From contig CACVBU010001376.1 in assembly GCA_902728285.1 (NCBI GenBank), positions 609,263-673,262 of the forward strand: a DNA stretch of 64,000 nt, in the 5' to 3' direction. The notes under the pieces were generated by a model. That model saw only the letters and a program-made list of their open reading frames with translations, did no database searches and was not told where the DNA came from. The position numbers were made by a program, and so were the translations under genes. Below, one piece after another: positions 53,015-64,000 of the stretch; the stretch's first letter is position 1, and each line of letters starts with the position of its first letter. This stretch comes from Clytia hemisphaerica. Its lineage: Eukaryota > Cnidaria > Hydrozoa > Leptothecata > Clytiidae.

Positions 53015-55326
53015 ACTTCTCTATCCTTTTGGAAATGAAATGGGACCAAAACTTTTATCAGATATCTTACATTACAAGGATTAATGAGATGTCAGGACTC
53101 AAAAATTTTGAAATTCAAACCATATTTTCCTCTTTGAAAGCACATTTTGGACACAAAAATGACCTAATGTTTTGAAAGTATTACCTAGCAATCGCAGTGT
53201 AAAATGATTGGTGGGAAAAGAATTAATTAAATAATTATGATTCAATAAAATCTTCAGGTTACCGTAAAATTTTACATCGTTGGAAAGATATTTTTGAGTA
53301 TATAATCTGATAAAGGTTTGTGACCAAATGACCAAATTCACGTCGTATTTCCTGATGACGTAACCACATGCGCAGTTTGATTTACAACCAAGCTCAAAAG
53401 ATCGGCCTTGGAATGTACTAACTGAAACTAAGGTTTTGATGGATAGATTACGTGATTCTTTTCTAGCTGAGTCAGCGAAACTTTAAACCAAAACTTTATA
53501 TCGTCGCAGTTTTAGTGGTGGCTCTAGAAATTTTTCAGAAAAAAAAAACTGATTCTGCTGGAGTAATACCTTTGAAACATCAGTCAAAATTTCTTCAACC
53601 TTTGACCTCAAAAACTTCTTTGGACTGTTGACCAATCAATCAACTTTCACCAAAACTTCATCCAACAAAAAACACACGAAACAATCACTTTCTTTAGTCG
53701 CGTCAAAACAAAACGAACTTGGCGAAAAACAATCTCATTAGCATTTATAGTGTGGTGAACAAATTGGCAAGTGCACAGGAAAATATGCCAAAAATCATAT
53801 AAGAAAGTTACGGTAACGAAAAATCACTTTAAGGGGGTACCCGTAAAGAAGCTATTGCAGTGTTAAAAATTAACGTCTGACAGCGCTACATTATCAAAAG
53901 TATTCAATGGAGATGGACCTATCGCGACAGGAAAACACAAAAACGTAACCAAAAGTATGTTCTATCGTGTCACAGAATACGAAAAAAAAAATTCACATTT
54001 TTTATTTACAATTCTTTCAAACCTCCCCACAAATATGTTTTTAAAATAACAATAAATTGGCGCGGTAGTAATAACAACAATTAAGTGGCAGCCTTGAGGT
54101 GGTTTCAAGAAATATGTCCATTACTAGACCGCAAAATCTAGACCCAAAAAATTTGTGATAAAAGAATCAAGCTGTTTCCCCTCTTCTGAACGAAAACACT
54201 AGAGGGCAGAATTCATGACCCATCTTTACATTAAAACCACGAACAAAGGAGACAATAGGTCTTGCTTGATGCAGATGGTTAAGCGGCATTGAAGGGTGAA
54301 ATCTTTCACCTGCAGATAAAATATAATGTATCATTGTAATATACGTTTTTTATAAGAGCAAATTATGTAAGAACAGTCTTACAGTCGAAATTATGAACTT
54401 TGAGAAATAACACGAAACAACAGTAGCTAATTGCTCCGAATTAAGAATACTTTGAGAAATTTCACAGGCTTATAAGTTTAGAACACCCGAAACCTCGAAT
54501 TTTTTGATGTTCCTAATAAAAAATTGTAGCACTAAACAAAGAATAAACCTTCTAATCGTTTTATTTTTGCACGAAACATCATTTCTTCATTACTCCTATT
54601 TCGTTGTAAATGAAAAATGGAGAGAAGATCAAGAGAGTTTTCCGAGAATCAAACGAAAATCGCACAATCTTGATAAGATTAGATTTTCACCTAAAAATAA
54701 CCAACACAAAAAGAAAAGTTTAAGACCACGATATCTGGAGGATTAACACCTGAAATCTTTTAGATGGTTCGGTGATCTGAAATAACAAAAGGTCCAACAC
54801 TTCCATGATTAAAAACAGGACTCTGTTTAGGTCATTATCATTTCACCCTGACAATCAAGAAAATCACGACTGAGGTTCTTTTAAAAAAGAAAGGGTGTTT
54901 TCGTAAATGCATTGCGATTTCAAAATTATCTTTAGGCTCACCCTCTATGTTCTTTTTTATTCAAAATTTACATGTTTAAAATGTTTTAAAAAACAACATT
55001 TTCTCGAACCTGAATCTGAGCTCTTGCACACCACCATTTAGGTGTATAAAATCATGAAAGAATATTTTCAAACTTCGGGCGCGCGACACACACGGATACA
55101 CAAAGAATCGGAGAGCATCGGTCATGATGACAAAAATAAATTATTTACAGAGAAAGATGTCTCAAAAATAACGAGCAGTATTTATAACCTCATCAATGTT
55201 TCGTTATATAAATAGAGATTCTAATAAGCGTGTCCGTTGGTAATTGAAGAAAGCTCGTTAGAATTGGACGTTTCTGAAGATTAATGATACCTGACTATCA
55301 GGGTTCATACTTTACTGTAAGAATTC
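53015..55326. other. 2.3-kb spacer, nothing recognised
   Basis: Both strands carry only short frames. No element ends found. Confidence 0.4.
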
Positions 55327-55652
55327 AAATCCGGGGGGGGGGTACTAGGGTTGCGAGCTGACAGGGGGTGCCACCCGACTTTCAAATAACTTTGGACCCT
55401 TACCGGGACTAAAAAGGAGAAAACAAAGGAAAATTTTAGGAATTTTACGACCCTTAACGGGACCAATTTGACCAATTTGACCAATTTTGACCAAATTTCG
55501 ATCTTTCAGGGGGTAAAAAGTTAAAAGTTTCCGATTTTTTCGACCCTTAGTGGGACTGAAATTTGATTTTCTGATTTTTCCGACCCTTAGCGAGACTTTG
55601 GAAGTCCAAAAAAACCCTCAATTTGCCTAAGTACCCCCCCCCGGATTTAAAT
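55327..55652. mobile_element. ~325-bp MITE with poly-G/poly-C TIRs
   Basis: aaatccgggggggggtac is inverted as gtaccccccccccggattt. The interior has four copies of gacccttaNcgggac-type phrases. Non-coding. Confidence 0.7.
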
Positions 55653-56333
55653 ATTCACAAAATTCTTGAAGTGCACAACAATAAACAAAGCTTTTAAAAT
55701 TATTTGAAATTACGTTCTTAAAAATGTGCTGGAGGATTTGGCAAAAAAAGTTCCATCCCCATTGACCGAGAATTGAAAAACCATAAAAAGGCATTTGTTG
55801 AGAGGATGACTGCCATTATTTTATAGCGTCTTCGAATTTTTTAAGGATATTTTTATCCCCAAGTGGCAAAGTTGCTTTAAAAAGCCAAGTTTAAAGACAT
55901 AACTCTATTAAAAAAACTACAAAACTCACCCCTGTACCTCCTACCAGCGATGACACCTTTAGCAGCCACAACTTTAAATCACAATGCAAACTTTAAAAAA
56001 AAAAATGACGAGGCCTTACAGGGAATCGGAAGAGGTTTCATGGGGCGAAGGTTTAGAAAACTACTGATAATTATATTAATAAAGGCTTACAGTATTGAAT
56101 AAACCTATTCAATTTGAAAACAGTTTGAAAAAGAAAATTTTAATGGAAACAAAAACAACTGAAGAGCACACCTTCAGCATGAAGGAAGAATCACGTGACC
56201 TACATGAAAAACAACTACAAAAGCAGATCAGCGTTGTTTATAGGCAAAGAAAGATTATAATTTACTAGGAAAGCCAAAATGGCGGAGAATACAGAAAAAT
56301 GAAAATGTTCGAGTCCTTCAGAAAAATAAAAAG
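55653..56333. other. Upstream region of the MANSC-domain gene
   Basis: No clear promoter motif. A short upstream ATG frame (56305) ends just past the main ATG and could act as a uORF. Confidence 0.35.
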
Positions 56334-59300
56334 ATGAAAGATTTAATATGGATTGTGTTTTTGTGTTCAGTTCTTTCCATAGCAAGAGCTAAAGGTGAGT
56401 GGATCTTTGTTTGAAAACCAAACAAAGTTTTCAGTGTTTGATAATAATTGAATTGTTTTGGTTGAGTAGATAACAAGTTGCGACTAATAAATGTCTGGTT
56501 GTTGAAATCGAACAATTTAATTTACGTTTATAATTCAATTTCAAACAATTAATGTTTTTCAAATTCTTTAGTTTCGGATCTTATTCTTTGAGAAATGATT
56601 TAGTCTGGCAGAAATAAAATTTGACTTCGAAAAACCTCCTCCACGACCTCCATGTTAACTTTCTTGCCACCGTTGGAAGCGGAATTTTACGAGGTTTAAC
56701 AAACTCAAAGCCTCACTTTGAGGCGTTTGGGGAAAATTATTGGTTAAATAAAACATTAAGGCCCTTAAGGACCCATCTTCGCTAAAAAATGCCTTGAAAA
56801 GTGCTATCCTTGCAATGGTAGGCGCGTTTTAAAACACTCAACGAATACCCCTGTCTCAAAAATCTGGGGGTGATTCCCAAAAAACATTTCCGAGAACCAC
56901 AATCAATTAAACAGTGTCATCCACGATATGACATGGGTCAAGTGCACGGCGAAAGCCCTTGGGCGAAAACCCATGGTGATAGCGCTGACTTTCAGAGACT
57001 TTGAATAGCTTTGATAGGCTTTTATTGTAGCTGATGACCAGTACAGTACTGTGCTCAAAACCTTATTCTATTTTAGGGCAAAGAAGTACACTTCAGGCTT
57101 TGTTTTACCAAATGTTTTCCCCAAGGGCCTCACCATGAGGCCCTGAGTACCTTAATCTACATAAAATTCCACTTCCAACGGTACCTAGAAAGTTAACGCG
57201 GAATTTTTTTCTAGGTTAACCCCTGTTTTATCGTATTTCAGCCAGACTAATTAGCGAGTTTCTAAACCAGCCCCCTTCGAAAGTACAAATCTTAGGAAAA
57301 CGGAAAATGCCATGGCCCGTCATAAAAAAAGTCTTCCCTCGCATTATTTTTTCGTAAATGCTTCTGGTCAGAATTATATTTTCTTTGTTTCTTATACTAA
57401 TTCCAGACTACAAATGCGAGAGCAGTGACACACTCAAAAATGTTTACTTGGAAAATGAAGACGATGCAAGGTCACACGTCCTTCACAATGTTCACACCAT
57501 GAGCGCATGCGTGGAAAAATGTTGCCAAAATAGCACGTGTGACCTGGCCCTTATAAAGGATGATGAATGTCATCTGATTGGTTGTAAAGATGAGAACTCG
57601 TGCCAGCTCTCTCACTCGAAAGACGTCGACGCAGAAGTGACCTTTTTGACCAATAGAAAGAAAGAAGACGTCACCAAAGGTAGAGAAAACCTCTCAAGTT
57701 AAAATGAACATGATACAGTAGAGATACTCACCTTGACTCGAATACACGCTTTAACTCGACTAATTTTTCCCTTCAGTTAACAATGCCTTACAAACCTTAC
57801 TCCATAACTAAAAATGTCCCTAACTCGAACAAATTTGTGTCTCCCGTACGTGTGTGAGTCATGGAGACTCCACTGTTGTAGTTCATTTGACGAGAATATG
57901 AAGTTGTTAGGGTACAAAATAGGGTTATCAAGGTTATGCTATATTTTAATGGATGAGTTTTCATCTTCTAGTAGTTGATAGCCTGGAGATCCATGCTATG
58001 ATTTCTTATTCTATATACTGATGGCGAAATATATAGCATGGTATGGGCTGAGAGTTTGAATTTCCCAGATCCTAATAACGGTTGAAAACATAGCCAATCA
58101 AATTTTGTTATTCTTTTACTGGTCACACTTTCTTAGAGAAAACGCAACTTCGAAATTTGGTTTTTATTTCAGTAAGTGAGAACAGCGCTAAATTCGAATT
58201 TCCCACTGTAAATTTTTTGAGGCAGAAGTCTGCCTCACAGGTCATACCCGTCCTGTATACATCAGATTATAAAAATACAGGACGGGTCTCCTGTCGAAGT
58301 AGTTGACCGCAAGCAACTCTTTTGATGAAAGTAAAACTAATTCATGATATTCAAGACGTAAGTTTTTCTACGGAAACACCCTGAAATACCCCGGTTTTTG
58401 CCAGTAGTGGCAAATTTAAACCGGAGAAAAGTTATTCAAAATTTCCCACTAATGCCATAAAGTTGGGTAAACATTACGACATGAATATTATGAATTCCCA
58501 TCATTTATTTTCAGTTCAAACACTTGATGTTCCTCCAAAGAAGCCTGGTAATAAAACGAGCAGCCTTACATCAACAAAACAATCAACACAAAATACTGAC
58601 GTCAACAAAAAATTGAAATCTAAAACATCAAAAGGCGTCAAAATCAAGCAGTCAAGCAAACAACAGGACGAGGATCAGATGAAACAAATCCCAGATCAAG
58701 GCGACAATACCCATCAGCAAGACAAACTGAGCGATAAGAACAGTGTCGACTTGAAAGTCAACGATGGGAAAATTGAAGGGGTCGAGAAGAATGAAGATGA
58801 GGGGAGTACAGATGAAGATGAGTCAAAACCTGGTGAGGATGAAGTAGAACCTGAAAAGGATGAAACAAAACCTGGTGAGGATGAAGTAGAACCTGAAAAG
58901 GATGAAACAAAACCTGGCGAGGATGAAGTAGAACCTGAAAAGGATGAAACAAAACCTGGTGAGGATGAAGCAGAACCTGAAAAGGATGAAGCAAAATCGG
59001 ATGCTGAAAACAAGACAACTAAAAATGTTAAATCTTCTAAAGATTCTCAAAAACAACAAAGCTCCTCTACTGCTAAGACAGACGGTTTCCAGAAAGACGG
59101 TGCTCGCAAGATGAACAATAAGAAGATCTATGAGACGTCGACATCTGAGGAATTGGACAACGCTTCAAGTGACGATGAAGAGGATGATTCTTCAAGCGAC
59201 GGAAGTGCTGACGATGACAACAATGTTGAAATCAATCAATCCTATGACGTCACTACAAAACAACCACCCCTGACAACTACACCAATGACAACAGTTGCCA

Positions 59301-62300
59301 ATGTCGTACAACAACATAAACTAGGTTATGCTCAACAACCACAACAGGGTGGTCAAGGACAACAAACGACTCCTCCCCCATCATTCAACACGTCATCAAA
59401 TTCTCCAACACCTTCTACTTTTCAACAGAATGTCCAATTTCAACAACCTCCTCAAAGCACATCAGCTTCGACCACCTTAGCTCCTACAACAACACCTATT
59501 TCACATAAAGCTTTCCAACAAAATTCTCATCAGCAAACTCAGCAACCAACTCCAGCAACTACCACAATAACCCCAACGACACCATTTTCGAGCAAGGTCT
59601 TCCAAAAGAAAATCAAACAGAAATTTCAGCAGCAGAATCAACCTCCAACAACTCCAGCACCTACTCGAACAGCTACAGCAACTACTCGAACAGCTACAGC
59701 AACTACTCGAACAGCTACAGCAACTACTCGAACAGCTCCAGCAACCACCGCAAAAACTCCAACGACAAAACTTACAAACTATCACCAACCGAACCTAAAC
59801 TCCCAATATGTAATACCACAACAATCAAACTATTCCACTAAATGGGTCAAATCACTGCAGGAAAAAACTTCGACGTACAACTCCTACCTAAACCAAAACA
59901 ACTTCAATTCTCAAATGCAGCCGAATCAAACCACATCCACAGATGCTCAGTCTAACCGTCTAACGTACCAAACACAATCAAATCTGGTTTATAAACAAAA
60001 CAAGATGCCAACGACGGATCCATACAAACAACCATCGATCCAAGAAACTTCAGACATCAACCTCATGAGTCACAATTTGCCTCAAAGCAAACTTTCCGGT
60101 AACGAAGTTCCCTTAGTGAAAGTAAATACGCCTGCTTTAAAGGGCATATCGAAAAGTCCACCCGAAATAAATCAATACACGCAACAAGCCCAAAGTAAAA
60201 ATCACTTTCAAGCAACGAATCGTTATCAACAAAAAACTGAGAGTAAGAACCAAAACAAAGCTGCATCAACAATCAGTCAATATGGGTACGAAGCGGAAAC
60301 ACAGCAAACACCGACGAAATACGCAAGTGGATCAACCACTACTCCGTATACCAATCTTCCCGGTGTTCAGGGAGTTCCGTATAAGCCGACATCCGCTCAA
60401 TTCGTTTCCGCATCAACAAGCACGACGACCAAGCACCCTTCTGCGAAACAAACAAAATCATCATGGAATTCTACACCAAACATACCGACAAAATATATGC
60501 CGAATGTCGATGAAACCAGTCGCTACGAATATAATACGACACCGACTTCTAACGACAATCAACCGACCGAATATTCGACAGCAAAGAGTTCCACTACCAC
60601 ATCGACGACAACCGAAAAGTCAACGACGACAAATTATTTACCGAATGTAGAGGAATTCAGTGGAGATTCAAACTATGAACCAACATCCTCGAGTAACAAG
60701 GAAAAAGTTCGTGTGATGAACGAACCGACTCCAAAGGAATTAGTGTCTGGTAAACAAAACAATAAACCTCAAAATGACAACATCATGAACCAAGGAGCAC
60801 AAGACAATCCAAAGACCGAACAGGATAACGGTTCAAAATTTAAGAAACCTCAGAATGCCCAATCAGCTCATAGTGGAGCTGTGACATCAGCTCATAGTGG
60901 AGCTGTGACTTCAAACCAAGGTCAATTTTCGAAAGAAGCCATGAAACCAGCTCAAAGTAACTTGATGAGTGCGTCTCCACTCCCATCACCGACAAGCACT
61001 GGCAACAAACCAAAACAACCAGCTTATAACAAGGAAGGAGAGAGTGAGGAAGAATCAAGCGGGGCGGATTCTTTTGATGAAGAGGTAGAGAATGGGTCAA
61101 CTGAAGAGGAGCAGAGTGGAGATAGTATTCACATCTCAAAAGTAAGTAATCGGACAAACAAAAGACACTAAAGTTTCTCTCCTTTAAAATGTGAAAAAAA
61201 AATCAAATGCATCCAGGGAATAAAATAGCATAAGTATTATTACTGCAGCGATTTTAAAGAAAAACAATAGGGGTTTTAATGTCCAATAAAAACACTGAAA
61301 CTCTTGAATTAATCCCCGTGAATTTTCGTATAGGTTCCCATCAACATTGAGGAGACGAATGTGGGTGAAGAAGATGACGAAGAAGAGAAGAAAAAAGAGG
61401 ATAATCAGATGAAGAGTGTGGCGAAAACTGAACAAGAAGAAAGTGAGGAATCATCTGGCGATTTAGACGACGAGGGTTCAACTGAAGACTCCAGCGCAGA
61501 TGACAGTGACGATGATTCTAAAGAGGACCAGCCACAGAATACTGATGGAAAGTTGCCAAGCAATGCAACAGTTCCCACAAACAGTGTCAACACTTCAGCT
61601 CCAAGTTCTTCTAGTCTACAAACTGTTAATTTGATGGCCCAAAACATGCCCAAGATGAGTGGTAACCCTGTCGGACAAATCCATGTAAATGGTCCAGCAA
61701 TCCCGGGTCCGATTTTCATGCAGGGTGGACCTCCTCCAGCAGCTAAAGAGATAGTAATCAACCTTCGACTACCCATCATTGCAACTACTCATCCTCAAGG
61801 TACCTTACCAAACAACCAACCGATGCCACCACCTGGTACCGCCCCTTTCCAAACCAATCTTGGAGTCAGCTCTGTAAAACAGCCAATGTTACCTCCAGAT
61901 CCTGGAGCCAATTTCAACCCTCCGAAACCAGTTTTGACGAGCCCTCCAATAAATCTGCCAGGACCAAAACTTGGGAACTTTACAGGACCCGTATCACCAA
62001 TGACACCAGGACCCATATTACCACTGAACCCAGCACCTCTTAAAGTCCTAAAATTGCAACCGCCAAATAACAGTGCTGGTCTTCCACTCATGGGTCCACC
62101 TGAGTTAGATGGTCTACCGTTTACTGACTTGCCTCCTCTAGGGCCTCCCATCCCTCCCGCACTCCCACATCCATTTAATAATCCAATGAACAGCCATCCG
62201 TTCGGCCCTCCCATTTTTCCAGGGGCTCCAAAACCTTTGAATGGCATATTCAATCATCCAGGAGCACCCTTTCCAGGTCCATTACCATCAAGAATTGCAT

Positions 62301-64000
62301 CATCGTTGAGAATGTCTCCGAATTCACCGGTATTAATGAACAACAGAGTCAAATCACAAAATAAAACAAATAGTACCGATGTAGAGCGGAAACCGGTTCC
62401 GAATATGAAACCAGTGCACGGTAAAGACAAGAAGGAAAAAGAAACTGAAGAGGATGACGAAGAGGATGACGAAGAGGGATCGACAATGGTGGAAAAAAAT
62501 ATTTCGAAACCGCCTCAAAAAGAAACGAAACTGTTAAAATATGATTCAAATACTCAAGAAAAGGGACCGAAGCTAATGAAAGATGCTTCAAAAGTGACAG
62601 AAAAGGATACAAAAATTCAAGCTACTGGCACAAAAGTACGACCAGTAGAAGAATCCGAGATCCAAACAATGAATGTGACTTACATTGGTGATCAAGAACA
62701 AGATGAAGAAAGTGATGGAATGAGCAGCTCTGGTGAATTGGATGCCAGTGGAAATGATGATGATGACTTGTATTTCAATGAAGACAAAGATAAGCGGAAA
62801 AATGCTCAAGTCACAACCAACAAGAACGACAACACACAATCACAAGCTGCGCAAGTCAAAGGTAAAGAACAAGAATATAACGGAGCCAAACTGAATGTTA
62901 GCCTGCCAAAACCAAAACACCAGAAATCCTTAATGGAAGTGAATGATGAAGATGATGAAGGTGAAATCATGTTGTATACAAAACCAACCAATAGTATGGC
63001 TCTAAAATCCGCCTCAACCAATCAGGTTCAAGCAAACAGTTTGCTATCTAATCTATCCGCCAATAAGACGGCTTCATTATCAATTACGGCCGATCAGAAG
63101 TCTTCAACACAAACGAATGACGTAAATGAAGCAACGGCGGTAGCCAATAAAACAACATTGCAGACAACGAGTCAGACGATTAGTCAAGCAGTTTTAACAA
63201 ATTCTTCAAAAGACACAGATGAATCAAAGAACTTTTCAGGGGAAAAGCTCAGCGATAGTTTAGATGAGGCGCAGATCTTGAAAATCCAAGCTATGGAGAA
63301 CCTAGCAAATACGTTTGACCATGGTGAAGATTCCTACCTCAAAGACCGAATGAATGACGTCAAAGCGGATCTGGATAACGAAAGAGAGGAAGGAGAGTTG
63401 AATTCCAAACATCTTTTCGCTGAAAAACGAAATGGAGGTCATATCAAACCTGCTGATAAAACCAAAGTGGTTGCTAGCCTCCCACCAGGTGGTATGGGGA
63501 AGCCACATGAAACTGGGGAGACTAAAGCGACACATTTTGAGAACAATGCTAGTCTTCCTATAGGAATTGGAAAGCAAAACACTGTTAATGAGACAAATTT
63601 GATGACACAGTCCTTTAGCGGTGATGGTGCCGAGGTTCGAGGTTCTGGTAACGCGTCGAAACAAGAGTATCTTCCAGGAAAGCAAACTTCAGAGATTGAA
63701 GATTCTCTGGCTGGTGTTTCTACAGATGAACAGAAAGGAGAGACGTCTGGTATGTTTGGTGAGGAACCTTCCACGCCAAAGAGTGACAAGATTGAAGGTT
63801 TGGGAGGCGAGAGAGTAAACCCTAAGAAAAACGAAACTTTCGTTGATGATAAAAACATGTTTAAACCAGTTTCTTCTCTTGCTCCAAACGCTAAACTGGA
63901 AGCAGTCAAGGAAATTATTACAAGACCATCAAAGAATGCTTCCCCTACAATACGAATGTTGGGTGGGCGAGCATTAACTGATGAAATCGGAGATAAGCGA
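56334..64000 (+). CDS. Giant secreted MANSC-domain, mucin/proteoglycan-like protein (3' end outside window)
   Basis: Exons 56334-56394, 57407-57679, 58515-61141 and 61334 to beyond 64000; introns phases 1, 1 and 0, all GT-AG. At least 1,876 residues are encoded. Exon 1 is a signal peptide (LIWIVFLCSVLSIARA). Exon 2 holds a cysteine domain, MSACVEKCCQNSTCDLALI then ECHLIGC and SCQLSH, matching the MANSC/MANEC pattern found at the N termini of LRP11, KIAA0319 and HAI-1-type membrane or matrix proteins. Exons 3 and 4 are disordered: four 14-residue PGEDEVEPEKDETK repeats (58829-58996), Thr/Pro/Gln-rich stretches, four TRTATAT repeats (59663-59746), then acidic blocks with Ser-Gly dipeptides such as EESSGAD, EESSGDLDDE and SSGELDASGND, which fit glycosaminoglycan attachment sites. 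Exon 4 also has a Pro/Gly-rich part (61680-62340). I infer an extracellular-matrix or biomineral-associated protein; no transmembrane segment is seen before the window edge. Confidence 0.8.
56653..57197. mobile_element. Fold-back element in intron 1 of the MANSC gene
   Basis: gttaactttcttgccaccgt at the left is inverted at the right (acggtacctagaaagttaac), and matches continue inward through ggaattttac and gaggcgtttggggaaaa. About 545 bp, non-coding. Confidence 0.75.
58246..58287. repeat. Small perfect hairpin in intron 2 of the MANSC gene
   Basis: acccgtcctgtat is exactly inverted as atacaggacgggt with a 16-nt loop. Another short inverted pair, gaggcagaagtctgcctc, lies just upstream (58219). 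Function unknown; could be a MITE remnant. Confidence 0.6.
58829..58996 (+). repeat. Coding minisatellite, 4 x 42 bp
   Basis: Four nearly identical 42-bp units encode PGEDEVEPEKDETK within exon 3; the near identity at silent sites indicates recent expansion. Confidence 0.9.

Noticed and set aside
58714..59059. Minus-strand Ser/Phe/Gly-rich frames
   Set aside because: Antisense of the 42-bp coding repeats in the MANSC gene.
61405..63909. Long minus-strand frames (up to 156 codons) opposite the last exon
   Set aside because: The plus frame from 61334 is open without a stop to the window end, in phase with the upstream exon; the minus frames are its shadows.

Overview
The window is AT-rich DNA from an animal genome. 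Protein genes are split by GT-AG introns, first exons encode signal peptides, one gene is a clear CTHRC1 homologue (collagen triple helix plus conserved C-terminal domain), another carries a MANSC-type cysteine domain, and the spacers are full of fold-back elements, MITEs and a DIRS/Ngaro-type retrotransposon. This fits a non-vertebrate metazoan. A cnidarian or sponge is my guess, held with low confidence; nothing in the sequence settles it.

Layout. 1-4694: a composite element with long terminal inverted repeats built of ~20-bp tandem units, enclosing minisatellites and a 0.7-kb palindrome. 4950-6612: two more TIR elements. 6613-10274: no gene recognised. 10694-11143: a small gene for a single-pass membrane protein. 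11795-16400: dense fold-back elements, including an interlaced A-B-A'-B' inverted repeat and a piggyBac-like TTAA element. 16974-21054: a DIRS/Ngaro-type element with split direct repeats, a Gag with zinc knuckle fused in frame to a remnant of RNase H, and a frameshifted tyrosine recombinase; the reverse transcriptase is deleted.

23002-39373 is the most interesting region: five paralogous protein kinases in tandem on the + strand, closest by motif to the STK35/PDIK1L family. Kinases 1 and 2 have intronless coding regions; kinases 3, 4 and 5 each end in a short tail exon behind a phase-1 intron. The tails differ: a hydrophobic C-terminal anchor (kinase 1), a CaaL-type prenylation motif (kinase 2), cysteine clusters (kinases 3 and 5) and a hydrophobic tail exon (kinase 4). 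Kinase 4 has lost the VAIK lysine, the helix-C glutamate and the HRD aspartate, so it is a predicted pseudokinase. Directly behind it lies a RING plus TRAF-type zinc-finger exon that has no start codon of its own and whose acceptor fits the kinase introns in phase. A kinase array with varied membrane anchors, a pseudokinase and a RING/TRAF exon is the best candidate here for an undescribed signalling system.

44392-45624 encodes the secreted CTHRC1-like protein; 46212-47190 (-) holds broken von Willebrand A-like exons; 48380-49141 (-) encodes a Ras-like GTPase with degenerate G3 and G4 motifs. 49142-56333 is spacer with MITEs. From 56334 to the window end runs a very large secreted protein: signal peptide, MANSC-like domain, then at least 1,700 residues of low-complexity, acidic, Thr/Pro/Gln- and Ser-Gly-rich sequence, probably an extracellular-matrix mucin or proteoglycan core; its 3' end lies outside the window. 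No tRNA, rRNA, CRISPR array or bacterial-style operon was seen.
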